Positions 8,124 through 16,457 of a DNA stretch of 64,000 bases are shown here, one piece after another. Position 1 is the first letter of the stretch. Each line of letters begins with the position of its first letter. The stretch covers positions 2,976,001-3,040,000 of the forward strand of contig JAXLVA010000001.1 of NCBI GenBank assembly GCA_046329235.1. The letters are read 5' to 3'. Made by a program: the position numbers and the translations under genes. The stretch is from JALONH01 sp046329235. GTDB lineage: Bacteria; Bacteroidota; Bacteroidia; Cytophagales; Cytophagaceae. Below the pieces are notes generated by a model. The model saw only the letters and a program-made list of their open reading frames with translations. It made no database searches and had not been told where the DNA came from.

Positions 8124-9077
8124 ATGAATAGAATAATCTTCCATTTTAAAAATCTTTTGGTAGTATTTTTAATTTCTATTTTTGGTTTTAAAGCCATAGG
8201 AAAAACAACCGTACTTCTAATTTCAAAAGATGTTTATTACTTACATCCAAGTGGAGATACAATATCCCTATTTTGTAAAGATTCTTTACCTTCTGGTGTT
8301 CATTTAATATCAACTTCTTATCCCGCTTATATTGCCTGTACAAATGGTAATAATCATTTTTATGAGACTTATTTTAATAAATCACTTTTGGTAGATTCTT
8401 TAAATAATAAATTATATAGTCAACCTAGATTAAATATTGAAAAAAATTTACCAATCTGGCTCCATGATAATAGGAATCAATATTTCATTACAGCTGGCTC
8501 AGTAAGATGTGATTTTAATAATTCTATAAAAATTCTTCAGTCGGATAGTAGAAGATCAAAGGGATTTCATGACAAGAAGTATTCATTTTACTTATATAAT
8601 AGAAATTATTTGAAAGACAGTATAAAAAATATACATATAGTATATATGGATGTATATGAAGATGAAATTGGTAAATCGTCTTTAAAAGTTGAACAATTTG
8701 CTAAAATTAACATATCAACTAATGCAATAGTTTCAAAAGATGAAATAGAATGTTATTTGAATATTTATGAAAAAAATCATCCGTATAAAGATGGCTTTCA
8801 GATGAAATTAGAGAATAACTTACAAATAATCTCGGATACCATCGCTATTGATAATTATTTTTCTTACAATAGTATTTTAGGTACGTTTTTAAAGGGATTA
8901 TATTTAGAAAACAATCAATATTATTTTGATGCTATTGAAAAATATTTTCTAGTAATGAGTACTTTTCAATCGGAAATGTCCATAACAAATGGAACCATCC
9001 CTCAGCAAATCTTTGCTATAAAAAATACGACTTATCATCATCGATTATTTTATTATTTATTCAAAAATTATATATGA
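8124..9077 (+). CDS. Secreted or lipid-bilayer-anchored protein of unknown function
   Basis: A 317-aa protein I do not recognise. The first 26 residues are basic then hydrophobic (LLVVFLISIFGFKAIG), a signal peptide or anchor. The rest is rich in Asn, Tyr, Lys and Ile with no clear motif. Base composition is visibly poorer in GC than the core genes, suggesting acquired DNA. The stop overlaps the ATG of the next gene (ATGA at 9074-9077), implying co-translation with the SRPBCC gene. Confidence 0.6.
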   Translation: MNRIIFHFKNLLVVFLISIFGFKAIGKTTVLLISKDVYYLHPSGDTISLFCKDSLPSGVHLISTSYPAYIACTNGNNHFYETYFNKSLLVDSLNNKLYSQPRLNIEKNLPIWLHDNRNQYFITAGSVRCDFNNSIKILQSDSRRSKGFHDKKYSFYLYNRNYLKDSIKNIHIVYMDVYEDEIGKSSLKVEQFAKINISTNAIVSKDEIECYLNIYEKNHPYKDGFQMKLENNLQIISDTIAIDNYFSYNSILGTFLKGLYLENNQYYFDAIEKYFLVMSTFQSEMSITNGTIPQQIFAIKNTTYHHRLFYYLFKNYI

Positions 9078-9490
9078 TTCAAATCGAAACAAAAGTCAAG
9101 GTTCCGGTAGCCAAAGCTTGGTTAACTTGGACGGAAGCCAAGCATATTATGAACTGGAATTTTGCCACAACGGATTGGCATTGTCCGGCCGTGAATAATC
9201 CTTTAGAAGTAGGAGCAACTTTCACCATGACTATGGCGGCAAAAGATGGTAGTTTTTCTTTTGACTTTGGAGGAGTGTACACGGATATTATTCTTCATAA
9301 GAAAATTGCTTACACCTTAGGTGATGATAGAAAAGTGGAAGTCACTTTTATTGCCGAAGGTGATATAACGAAAGTCATTGAAGTATTTGAACCGGAATCA
9401 GAAAATCCGGTGGAGATGCAAAAAGCCGGTTGGCAAATGATTTTAGATAGATATAAAAGTTATACAGAGGAAAAGCTGAAAACACTCTGA
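9074..9490 (+). CDS. SRPBCC/AHSA1-domain protein
   Basis: A 138-aa single-domain START-like protein of the AHSA1/SRPBCC superfamily. The sequence IETKVKVPVAKAWLTWTEA at the start, the DWHCP segment and the C-terminal helix GWQMILDRYKSYTEEKL are characteristic. These proteins bind hydrophobic ligands; this one's ligand cannot be read from sequence. Its last 50 bases are repeated exactly 2.8 kb away, directly in front of the VOC gene. This shows that its 3' end was probably rebuilt by an insertion: the second copy ends SYTESI and a stop, this one SYTEEKLKTL. Confidence 0.85.
   Translation: MIQIETKVKVPVAKAWLTWTEAKHIMNWNFATTDWHCPAVNNPLEVGATFTMTMAAKDGSFSFDFGGVYTDIILHKKIAYTLGDDRKVEVTFIAEGDITKVIEVFEPESENPVEMQKAGWQMILDRYKSYTEEKLKTL
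9419..9469 (+). repeat. 51-bp direct repeat, copy 1
   Basis: Identical base for base to 12273-12323. This copy lies inside the 3' end of the SRPBCC gene. Together the two copies bracket a 2.8 kb block. Confidence 0.97.
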
Positions 9491-9525
9491 CTAAGTAATA
9501 AATAATTATATATACTTAGTCAGAG
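9485..9525. repeat. Palindrome between convergent genes
   Basis: ctctgactaagta (9485-9497) and tacttagtcagag (9513-9525) form a perfect 13-bp stem around an AT-rich loop. It lies between the convergent SRPBCC and methyltransferase genes. It may act as a two-way terminator, though there is no clean U-tract, or mark the end of the inserted block. Confidence 0.65.
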
Positions 9526-9539
9526 ATGATATAAAGATA

Positions 9540-10448
9540 TTAATTGTTGAAGTTTTTATAATGCGTTGCAATGATTGCATTATTGCTAAGTAAACAAGGT
9601 ACGTTATCTATGATAGGATAACAAAGCAAACTATCATTACTGAAATAGCTGCCTCTTATTTCCTCTAGAGGAGCTTTGGTAATAGGACAAATAAAAGGCA
9701 ATATTTTTTCGGTTGCAGTAGAAGACTCTTTCTTTTTTACAATAAGCAATCCGGTTGGATTAAGTGGATTAGCACAATAATCAAACAATCTATGTTCGAT
9801 AATATCATAATTTAATTCTCTTGCTATGCCCGCTAAATTCTTAATATAGCCTAATCGTTCCATTCGTGCTTTTCCTTCGTCAGTAGCAAATTCATAACTA
9901 GGTTCGAGTAGTACAAGATACTTTTTTGAAATTCTATATAATTCTTCCAATGCTTCTTTTTCCTTACCACCATTTGGTTCTATCGAATGAGAGGTATACA
10001 CAACATCTATGGAATTATCGGCTAAAGGAATTTGAAATAGGTCACCTGTAAATAAGTGACAACAGGAAATATTTTTTGATTGAACATAGGTTTGAGCATA
10101 TTTAATTCTTGACCAAGAAATATCGAAACCAAAATAATTTTTCGGTTTGTTTTTCATTCTAAGAGCTACATTTGCTAGAGTAGTGGCTTCTCCTACCCCT
10201 ACTTCAATTATAGAATCAAAATTGCCTAGTTGATCAATTGTTTTTGCTATGGTACTTGTATATTTTTCAATATAATCGGCATTCTCATTCGCAAATTTTA
10301 TATAGTTTCCGGCCTGTAAGTCATAGCTTATTAGTATCGCATCAGTTGAGTTTCCGTTACTACCTGTGTTATTTTTTATATACTCAATAATGTTTTTTCC
10401 ATCAGAATAAAGTTCTTTGAGTTTGTTTAGTTGGTTAATAATATTCAT
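9540..10448 (-). CDS. Class I SAM-dependent methyltransferase with C-terminal Trm112-like segment
   Basis: A 302-aa protein. Residues 85-200 are a Rossmann methyltransferase: SIIEVGVGEATTLANVAL (motif I), NYFGFDIS (motif II) and NSIDVVYTSHSIEP (motif IV). The C-terminal 60 residues (LPFICPITKAPLEE, then YPIIDNVPCLL) resemble the short Trm112/UPF0434 domain often attached to methyltransferases. The substrate is unknown; small-molecule or lipid methylation is as likely as RNA. It lies on the strand opposite the flanking SRPBCC and VOC genes, inside the block bounded by the 51-bp repeat. Confidence 0.8.
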   Translation of the reverse strand: MNIINQLNKLKELYSDGKNIIEYIKNNTGSNGNSTDAILISYDLQAGNYIKFANENADYIEKYTSTIAKTIDQLGNFDSIIEVGVGEATTLANVALRMKNKPKNYFGFDISWSRIKYAQTYVQSKNISCCHLFTGDLFQIPLADNSIDVVYTSHSIEPNGGKEKEALEELYRISKKYLVLLEPSYEFATDEGKARMERLGYIKNLAGIARELNYDIIEHRLFDYCANPLNPTGLLIVKKKESSTATEKILPFICPITKAPLEEIRGSYFSNDSLLCYPIIDNVPCLLSNNAIIATHYKNFNN

Positions 10449-10471
10449 ATAAAAGGATAAATTTTTAATCT

Positions 10472-12194
10472 TTATTTAATAATTAGTTTTTCAGAATGTA
10501 TGGAAGAGTTGTTATGAAAATAAATATAATATACACCACTTGTTAGAAAGTCTAATGGAATAGTTGTATTTGTTGATGTTACATTTGATACATTTAAAAC
10601 TTTAGCTCCGGAAGAAGAGTAAATGATTAAAGACCAAGGATATTCTTCCGTAACTTGAACTAATAAATTTGAATTGGTTGCATCATAAAAACAGGACACA
10701 TTTTTTATATTTGTTAAATGTACAGCATTCATTTTTGAATAGGTACAACTACCATTTTTATCGATTTGTTTGATTCTATAATAGATAAAAGAAGTAATTG
10801 TGTTAATAGATTGTACATCAATAAATGTATACTCATTAACTGTAGAGATATCAGATTCTTTGCCTATAGAAAAGACACTATCAATGATTTCAAATGTAAT
10901 AGCATCTATGCTCCTTTCAATTTCAAAATGACTTACATCTTTTTCATTAGTGGTAGTCCATGAAAGTTGAGTTCCCCAAGAGTTGAGGTTGCTGCATACA
11001 AAAGAAATGAAATTTAAAGGAAGAACAAGTCCACAAGTGGTATCAAGAATAATTTCCTTTCTTTTAACTGAGCCAGGAGCGATTAGGGTGTTGTTAACTA
11101 TATTGCGTGAACTTGTTAAAGTTGTCCATGTTCCTATAGAATTATCATCTCGTTGTTTAAGTAAATATCTATTTTCACATTTTAAAGGATCATCGAACAC
11201 GGTTCCAGAATAATCATAAGTAATTCGATAGGTTGTTATGGGACCATTCACAATAAAAGTTCCAAAATAGCCATTGATGGGATTACTAATTCCAGTTGTA
11301 CGACTAGGTACATGATTTACTTTAAATAAATGAAAGCCTGTTGGGTTATTTGCATAATTATCAATTGTTAGACTTCCGACATTAGGTGTTGGTAATGTAT
11401 TAAGAGTCAGCGTTATGGGTATGTCGTACCAATAACTACTCTCATCTCCAATTGGTGCACCAGAATAATACCAAGGGTCTACGCCTATAGGAAAATTTTC
11501 TAATGTGCCATCGTTCCCATTTCCAGATGCGTCTGATGCTATTAATCCACTCGTTTCATCTAATCTGTAATTGGCAATTAAATTGCTTTGAGGATAAATA
11601 GATCGACACATATTATCACGAATCTCCGTTAATGTTCGTTCGTTATGCCAAAGTCTTACTTCATCAATATATCCATCAAAATGAGCTCTGGTCGTAGTTG
11701 CATTTAGCCAATAAGCTCCTATAAGTGGAGGGGTTGCTGTATGTGCAATCGTTACATTCCCTATATTATTGGTTCTGTCTAAGATGCCGTTGATATATAT
11801 TTTTACAATTCCACCAGAATAACTGCCGGCTACATGTGTCCAAGTATTTATAGGAATAGTACTTGTGCTACTAGTTAAAAAATCGGTGTTTGAATTGTCA
11901 AAAATAGCTATACGAAGTAATCCTGAGGGTAACAAATACATATCATATTCTCTAGTGCCTTTGGTTTCGTGTTTACTAAAAATTACGCCTCCTGCAGAAG
12001 GAACGGCGTATGATAAAGGATATATCCATGCTTCCATTCCCAGGATGATCAAAACTAGTATGGTCAGGAATATTTACAATGCGATTTGAAAGTCTAGAGA
12101 ATAATAAACTTCTACCTGAGTCAGGACCAGGCTGAGCAAATGTATTTTTGTTAAAAAGTAAACAAATAAACAAATAAACAAATAAAACTCTCAT
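10472..12194 (-). pseudogene. LamG-domain T9SS-secreted protein, split by a frameshift
   Basis: Two frames together make one protein of about 570 aa. Frame one (12194 down to about 12045) gives a signal peptide (MRVLFVYLFICLLF, then NTFAQ) and the LamG opening RIVNIPDHTSF. The next frame resumes with MEAWIYPLSYA and runs through the LamG core (TWTHVAGSYSGGIVKIYING) to a C-terminal type IX secretion sorting domain (GVYYIYF, ending EKLIIK). The switch lies at about 12030-12055 and fits one extra base or two lost ones. Products would be a 72-aa stub and a 526-aa leaderless piece that cannot be exported. A sequencing error cannot be excluded. Confidence 0.8.
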
Positions 12195-12272
12195 AAAAGT
12201 AATAAGTAGCTAGCTTATAAAAACAAAATAGTTTAGTAGTTATGCGAAAATACTAAATTAATAGACTATTTT

Positions 12273-12332
12273 CAAAAAGCCGGTTGGCAAATGATTTTAG
12301 ATAGATATAAAAGTTATACAGAGTCGATATAA
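12273..12332 (+). pseudogene. Detached 3' end of the SRPBCC gene (51-bp repeat, copy 2)
   Basis: 12273-12323 is identical to 9419-9469. Read in the SRPBCC frame it encodes QKAGWQMILDRYKSYTESI and a stop at 12330-12332, 11 bp before the VOC start. The simplest reading is that the SRPBCC and VOC genes were once adjacent and the intervening block was inserted later. Confidence 0.85.
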
Positions 12333-12343
12333 GAACTACAGTC

Positions 12344-12778
12344 ATGCAAAATTCATTTTATCCTTGTTTATGGTTTGATGGAAACGCGAAAGAAGTAGCG
12401 GAGTTCTACTGTTCTATTTTTCCGGAATCAAAAATCACCGTGGCTACTCCTATGGTGGTGGAGTGGGAAATGCAGGGGAAGAAATTCATGGGCTTAAATG
12501 GTGGTCCGCATTTTAAACATAGTGAAGCGGTATCGTTAGTCATCAATTGCGACACTCAAGCGGAGATTGACCAGTATTGGGGTTTACTTACAGCCGACGG
12601 CGGCGAAGAGAGTATGTGCGGTTGGTGTAAAGATAAGTTTGGAATCTCCTGGCAAATTGTTCCTGCCAAACTTGGCATGTGGATGAGTCACCCTCAGAAG
12701 AGCAAAGACATTATGAATGCTTTTTTGAAAATGAAAAAATTTGATATCCCTACCTTAGAAAAAATCTATAACGAATAA
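12344..12778 (+). CDS. VOC superfamily (PhnB-like / 3-demethylubiquinone methyltransferase-domain) protein
   Basis: A 144-aa PhnB-type glyoxalase-fold protein. Signature segments are PCLWFDGNAKEVAEFYCSIF, GKKFMGLNGGPHFKHSEAVS and CGWCKDKFGISWQIVP. Databases often call this family 3-demethylubiquinone-9 3-methyltransferase, but most members are uncharacterised VOC proteins and that name should not be taken literally. The second copy of the SRPBCC 3' end sits 11 bp upstream, so it was probably co-transcribed with the SRPBCC gene before the insertion. AHSA1 and PhnB genes are often neighbours in other bacteria. Confidence 0.85.
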   Translation: MQNSFYPCLWFDGNAKEVAEFYCSIFPESKITVATPMVVEWEMQGKKFMGLNGGPHFKHSEAVSLVINCDTQAEIDQYWGLLTADGGEESMCGWCKDKFGISWQIVPAKLGMWMSHPQKSKDIMNAFLKMKKFDIPTLEKIYNE

Positions 12779-12790
12779 TTAGTTTTTCCC

Positions 12791-12855
12791 AACCTGCAAG
12801 GTTTCAAGTAGCAGTAGTTTTACAAGGGATTTTATGAAGAGAACCTTGCAGGGTT
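12791..12855. repeat. Inverted repeat in intergenic DNA
   Basis: aacctgcaaggtttc (12791-12805) and gaaccttgcagggtt (12841-12855) are nearly perfect inverted copies around a 35-bp centre. Similar AACCTTGCAGG palindromes recur in Bacteroidota intergenic DNA (general knowledge). Here it follows the VOC gene and may also limit transcription. Confidence 0.6.
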
Positions 12856-12878
12856 AAGCAAAGAGTTCATTTGTATCC

Positions 12879-13616
12879 TTAATTCCCTATACCATCAATA
12901 GTGCGGTTATAGGAATTGCTAAAGAAGTAACGAATACGAATACGACCTATGTAGTCATCATTGTTATAACTTTCGTTGATATTATTTCTAGATTGTTGCC
13001 ACATGGCAATCAATTCAATTCGCCAGTTGTCATTAAAGCGATAACCAATCCCAATACGTGAGCGACTTCTATTGGCAAAACGTTCTGTGATGTGATCACT
13101 ATAATACATCACTTCATAATCTATCATACCGTAAAGTATTTTATTATCCGTCATGTGTAGGCCTATGATGGGAAAGACTAGTTCAAAACGTACACGTGGT
13201 CGCATATTTGAACTCCATGATTTATCTTCCAAGTTGAGCATGTTCCGTTGTTCTAATCTTCCTAACACGCGCCAATGATAACGGTGTTTTTCCGGTTTGT
13301 TGCCATACCAACGTAACCCAACAATTGGGCGTAACTCTAAGGTATTATAATCGGCTGTTTGATTGGTGTAAGATGCAATAAACTGACCAATCACATCAAT
13401 CCTATCTTTAAAATTTCTTTCAAAACAAAGTGAATAATCGTAGGCTCTCCAACGTGGATGGGTAAATAGAGTAGAATAGGTAAACGCATTTTCCATATTC
13501 ATGTTTTTAGTTACCATTTTATTAGCCATAAGTTCAATCCAACCTTGATAGCTGGTCGTTTGACTATAAGCGGATAAACTAAATAAGAATAAAACCCCAA
13601 AAACTATTCTACGCAT
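12879..13616 (-). CDS. DUF2490 outer-membrane protein
   Basis: A 245-aa protein from the ATG at 13616, with signal peptide MRRIVFGVLFLFSLSAYSQ. The body has alternating strands rich in Trp, Tyr and Arg (GWIELMANKMV, LELRPIVGLRWYG, RIGIGYRFNDNWRIELIAMW), typical of the DUF2490 beta-barrel family. It is probably an outer-membrane protein of unknown function. A longer frame would need a GTG at 13637 and would place seven residues before the signal peptide, so I reject it. Confidence 0.8.
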   Translation of the reverse strand: MRRIVFGVLFLFSLSAYSQTTSYQGWIELMANKMVTKNMNMENAFTYSTLFTHPRWRAYDYSLCFERNFKDRIDVIGQFIASYTNQTADYNTLELRPIVGLRWYGNKPEKHRYHWRVLGRLEQRNMLNLEDKSWSSNMRPRVRFELVFPIIGLHMTDNKILYGMIDYEVMYYSDHITERFANRSRSRIGIGYRFNDNWRIELIAMWQQSRNNINESYNNDDYIGRIRIRYFFSNSYNRTIDGIGN

Positions 13617-13693
13617 ATTCGGGGGAAACAATGACACAAAATTAATTAAATAATAATGAGCTTTAAAAATATTTGGGGCTTAGAAAGCAGAAT

Positions 13694-13921
13694 TCATATT
13701 TTCTTTACTTGAATGATGTTCATGGGACAAGCTTGAGCAGCTTTTACATTTTCTTCGTATTCTTCATCGCCCACACGAGCGGTATACATTCCTTTTTTCG
13801 CCACACCTTCGATTAAAGTTACTTTACCATCTTTCTTTGACATACGCCAACGATCGAAAGCCAGCTCCACACAGTAGTTGCAGCCTATACACTTTTCTCT
13901 ATTATGTGAAATGATAACCAT
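13694..13921 (-). CDS. Single-cluster ferredoxin
   Basis: A 75-aa ferredoxin. CIGCNYC (Cys11, 14, 17) plus ACP (Cys65) supply the four ligands of one [4Fe-4S] cluster. It starts 2 bp after the U32-family gene, so the two are almost certainly co-translated. Inference: it is the dedicated electron donor or partner of the U32 protein. Some U32 proteins work in tRNA wobble-uridine hydroxylation and carry Fe-S clusters. Confidence 0.85.
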   Translation of the reverse strand: MVIISHNREKCIGCNYCVELAFDRWRMSKKDGKVTLIEGVAKKGMYTARVGDEEYEENVKAAQACPMNIIQVKKI

Positions 13922-13923
13922 GC

Positions 13924-15165
13924 TTAGGCAGGTACAATTTTATATAACTTATCGGAAGAGCGCACGGTCTCTGTTACTTTAAAAGTAATGGTGTCACCTT
14001 TTTTTGCTTCCGGAACAATTACATTATCTTTTCTGATTTCTTCAATCTCTGTTTCAATCACACCCGTGGTTGGTCCCATAATGAATACCGGATCACCCAC
14101 TTTCACGGATTGAGCTTCGATTAAAAATTCACCCACTTGACTCTTCGAGTAATAGTGTAAGCCTTTACCTATGTATACTTTTTTCTGGGTAGCAGAAGAA
14201 CCGGCTTGGTTCGTCCACTCTCCTAATTTCAAACCTAAATAATAACCACTCCAGAATCCACGATTGTATACCTTTTCCAATTCAGCCATCCAACCTTCGA
14301 TTTTTTCTTGAGTGTATGTTCCTTCTTGTACACTATCAATCGCTTCTCTATAGCATCTTGTAACCGCAGCCACATATTCTGGTGCACGACCGCGACCTTC
14401 AATTTTTAAAACGTTGGTACCGGCAGCCATTACTTGATCTAAGAAATCAATAGTACATAAATCTTGTGGCGACATGATGTATTCATTGTCGATTTCCAAT
14501 TCATGTCCGCTTTCCATATCAATTACCTTGTAGCTATGTCTACAGTTCTGTACACAAGCGCCACGGTTAGCAGAAGAGTTTTGAGTATGCAAACTCAAAT
14601 AACATTTACCCGATACGGCCATGCACAATGCTCCATGACCGAAGATTTCAATCTTTACTAAATTTCCGGAAGGGCCTTTGATTTGTTCTTTCTCAATAGC
14701 ATCCGCAATGTGTTTTACTTGGCGTAAACTCAACTCACGAGATAATACCATTACATCACAGAACAGGGCATAAAACTTAACGGTCTCTACGTTGGTGATG
14801 TTTAACTGAGTAGAGGCATGCACCGGCATCTTTTGAGTAAAGGCGTAGTGAATGACAGCCTGGTCAGAAGCAATCACGGCAGAGATACCGGCAGATTTAG
14901 CTTGATCAATCACACGTTTCACTACAGATAAATCATGATCGTAGATGATGGTGTTAAGAGTCAAATACGTTTTAATCCCTTCTTCAGAACAACGTTGACC
15001 TATCTCCGGCAAGTCACCTAAAGTAAAGTTCATGGTAGCACGAGCACGCATGTTCAACTGGTCTACTCCAAAGTAAATAGATTCAGCACCATTTTGAATA
15101 GCGGCTTGTAATGCTTCAAAGGATCCGGCCGGAGCCATTAATTCCAAACGTGTAGCAGAAGACAT
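13924..15165 (-). CDS. Peptidase U32 family protein, TrhP-like
   Basis: A 413-aa protein from the ATG at 15165 (MSSATRLELMAPAGSFEAL); the longer frame needs a TTG. Motifs of the U32 family are APAGSFEALQAAIQNGAESI, YFGVDQLNMRA and the Cys-rich stretch SSANRGACVQNCRHSYKV. The related E. coli TrhP is needed for 5-hydroxyuridine formation at tRNA wobble position 34; others were first called collagenases. The paired ferredoxin supports a redox role here rather than proteolysis (inference). Which tRNA step it performs cannot be told from sequence alone. Confidence 0.85.
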   Translation of the reverse strand: MSSATRLELMAPAGSFEALQAAIQNGAESIYFGVDQLNMRARATMNFTLGDLPEIGQRCSEEGIKTYLTLNTIIYDHDLSVVKRVIDQAKSAGISAVIASDQAVIHYAFTQKMPVHASTQLNITNVETVKFYALFCDVMVLSRELSLRQVKHIADAIEKEQIKGPSGNLVKIEIFGHGALCMAVSGKCYLSLHTQNSSANRGACVQNCRHSYKVIDMESGHELEIDNEYIMSPQDLCTIDFLDQVMAAGTNVLKIEGRGRAPEYVAAVTRCYREAIDSVQEGTYTQEKIEGWMAELEKVYNRGFWSGYYLGLKLGEWTNQAGSSATQKKVYIGKGLHYYSKSQVGEFLIEAQSVKVGDPVFIMGPTTGVIETEIEEIRKDNVIVPEAKKGDTITFKVTETVRSSDKLYKIVPA

Positions 15166-15237
15166 AGTGTGGGATTTCTTAAGGTACAAAAATACAAAAA
15201 ATCAAGCAGAGGGGAAAATGAGAAAAATCAGCTCTTC

Positions 15238-15681
15238 TTACTTTTTAAAGGCCTTTTCGTATTGTTCAATCCATTGTTTAGGGCTGATTTTACTTACTAA
15301 CTCAGCAATTAGGTCTAAGGGAATATCATTTACTTTTTTAAATCGAATACAACTTTTGCCCATATCCAATTTTGTAGAACTGTGTTTAGGGTATTCGTTC
15401 GTGAACCATTGATATAATTTTTCATCCGCATAGATTCCCATGTGATATAATGCGATGAAGTTCTTTTGTGCTGCTAAAGAAATAAAAGGTAAAGGAGTAT
15501 CTGCTGCGCAATGATAACCGGGAGGATAGGTTTTTAAGGGAACCACAAACGATATCATTTTATACTGTATGGTAGCTTCAAATCCTTTAGGGAGATTTTT
15601 TGAAATCACTTGGTAAAGTTTTTCAAAAGTATCTTTTTTGTCAGGTGCTACTTGAGAGAGATAGTCGGAGACTGTATTCAT
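15238..15681 (-). CDS. DUF1801 domain protein
   Basis: A 147-aa cytosolic protein of the DUF1801/YdhG-like family. Recognisable parts are ATIQYKMISFVVPLKTYP, PLPFISLAAQKNFIALYHMG and the C-terminal DMGKSCIRFKKVNDIPLDLI. No enzymatic role is established for the family. It is monocistronic as far as the sequence shows; a 200-bp gap without genes follows upstream. Confidence 0.85.
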   Translation of the reverse strand: MNTVSDYLSQVAPDKKDTFEKLYQVISKNLPKGFEATIQYKMISFVVPLKTYPPGYHCAADTPLPFISLAAQKNFIALYHMGIYADEKLYQWFTNEYPKHSSTKLDMGKSCIRFKKVNDIPLDLIAELVSKISPKQWIEQYEKAFKK

Positions 15682-15891
15682 GGGAGGGGAAGGTAGGATA
15701 AAAATTAGTAAATTAAAACAAGTATGTTGGTTTAGGGTCTACGTCATCGGATATGCAATCCGCTACAGAATCCATACACCGACTTTACAAATATATAAAA
15801 ATTTATTTGAAATACTGAGTAAGTGAAATTGTAGTGCACTACATATTTTTCTATTGTTTAATTTTAATATTAAAAACATGTTTGTTATTCC

Positions 15892-16128
15892 ATGAAAACT
15901 AATAAAGGCATAGAAAGAATAATGTATATCCGAGATTATGTATTTTGGATACGTTTTTTTGATGGATTAGAAATTACTGTTGACTTACTTCCACATTTGC
16001 CATTTCCTGTTTCAAAAAGTTTTTTTAAAAAGGCTTTTGTTTCAGAGTACGGTAGAGAAATTATGTGGTCGGATAATAAACTTGATTTTCATTATAAGTT
16101 TTTGCGTGAATTAAAAAGTATTAGTTAA
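15892..16128 (+). CDS. DUF2442-like small protein
   Basis: A 78-aa protein with the DUF2442 pattern: FWIRFFDGLEITVDLLPHL, GREIMWSDNKLDFHYKFL. DUF2442 proteins are often found beside DUF4160 partners in two-gene modules suspected to be toxin-antitoxin systems. Here no DUF4160 frame is visible; only a small 54-aa frame follows. The function is unknown. The preceding gap contains a perfect 12-bp palindrome (gtagtgcactac, 15831-15842) that could be an operator. Confidence 0.7.
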   Translation: MKTNKGIERIMYIRDYVFWIRFFDGLEITVDLLPHLPFPVSKSFFKKAFVSEYGREIMWSDNKLDFHYKFLRELKSIS

Positions 16129-16203
16129 TGAAAGATAAGTTTTAGGGCTATTATTTTATATTTAATAAATGGAGCAATAGTAATACTCTTATCGCTTATT
16201 TCT

Positions 16204-16368
16204 ATGAAGAAGAAAGGAAAAAAAGAATACGTAGATCCCATTTTATATGAAATGGGAATCCTTAAAAAGGGAGAAGGGCTAGGTCGCTTCTTAGAGAACG
16301 GTAAAGTTTATTTGATAACTAATAACCTAAGTAATACTTCTTCAAATAGGAAGAATAGAAAAAGATAA
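16204..16368 (+). CDS. Small hypothetical ORF, 54 aa
   Basis: ATG at 16204 opens a 54-codon frame (MKKKGKKEYVDPILYEMGIL, then KKGEGLGRFLENGKVYLITN) ending at 16368. The sequence is basic and soluble-looking and lies between the DUF2442 gene and the CRISPR array. No good ribosome binding site stands out, and I recognise no family. It may be real or chance. Confidence 0.35.
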   Translation: MKKKGKKEYVDPILYEMGILKKGEGLGRFLENGKVYLITNNLSNTSSNRKNRKR

Positions 16369-16457
16369 TCATACGTTAAAAATATATTGAATATACATTT
16401 TTTAAAATGCCTACTCTATAAAAGAGCTGTGATGATAGAAAATTGGTAACAGCTTAA

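Noticed and set aside
15690..15800. Small stem-loops upstream of the DUF1801 gene, considered as tRNA or riboswitch
   Set aside because: No cloverleaf or known riboswitch core; stems are only about five base pairs.
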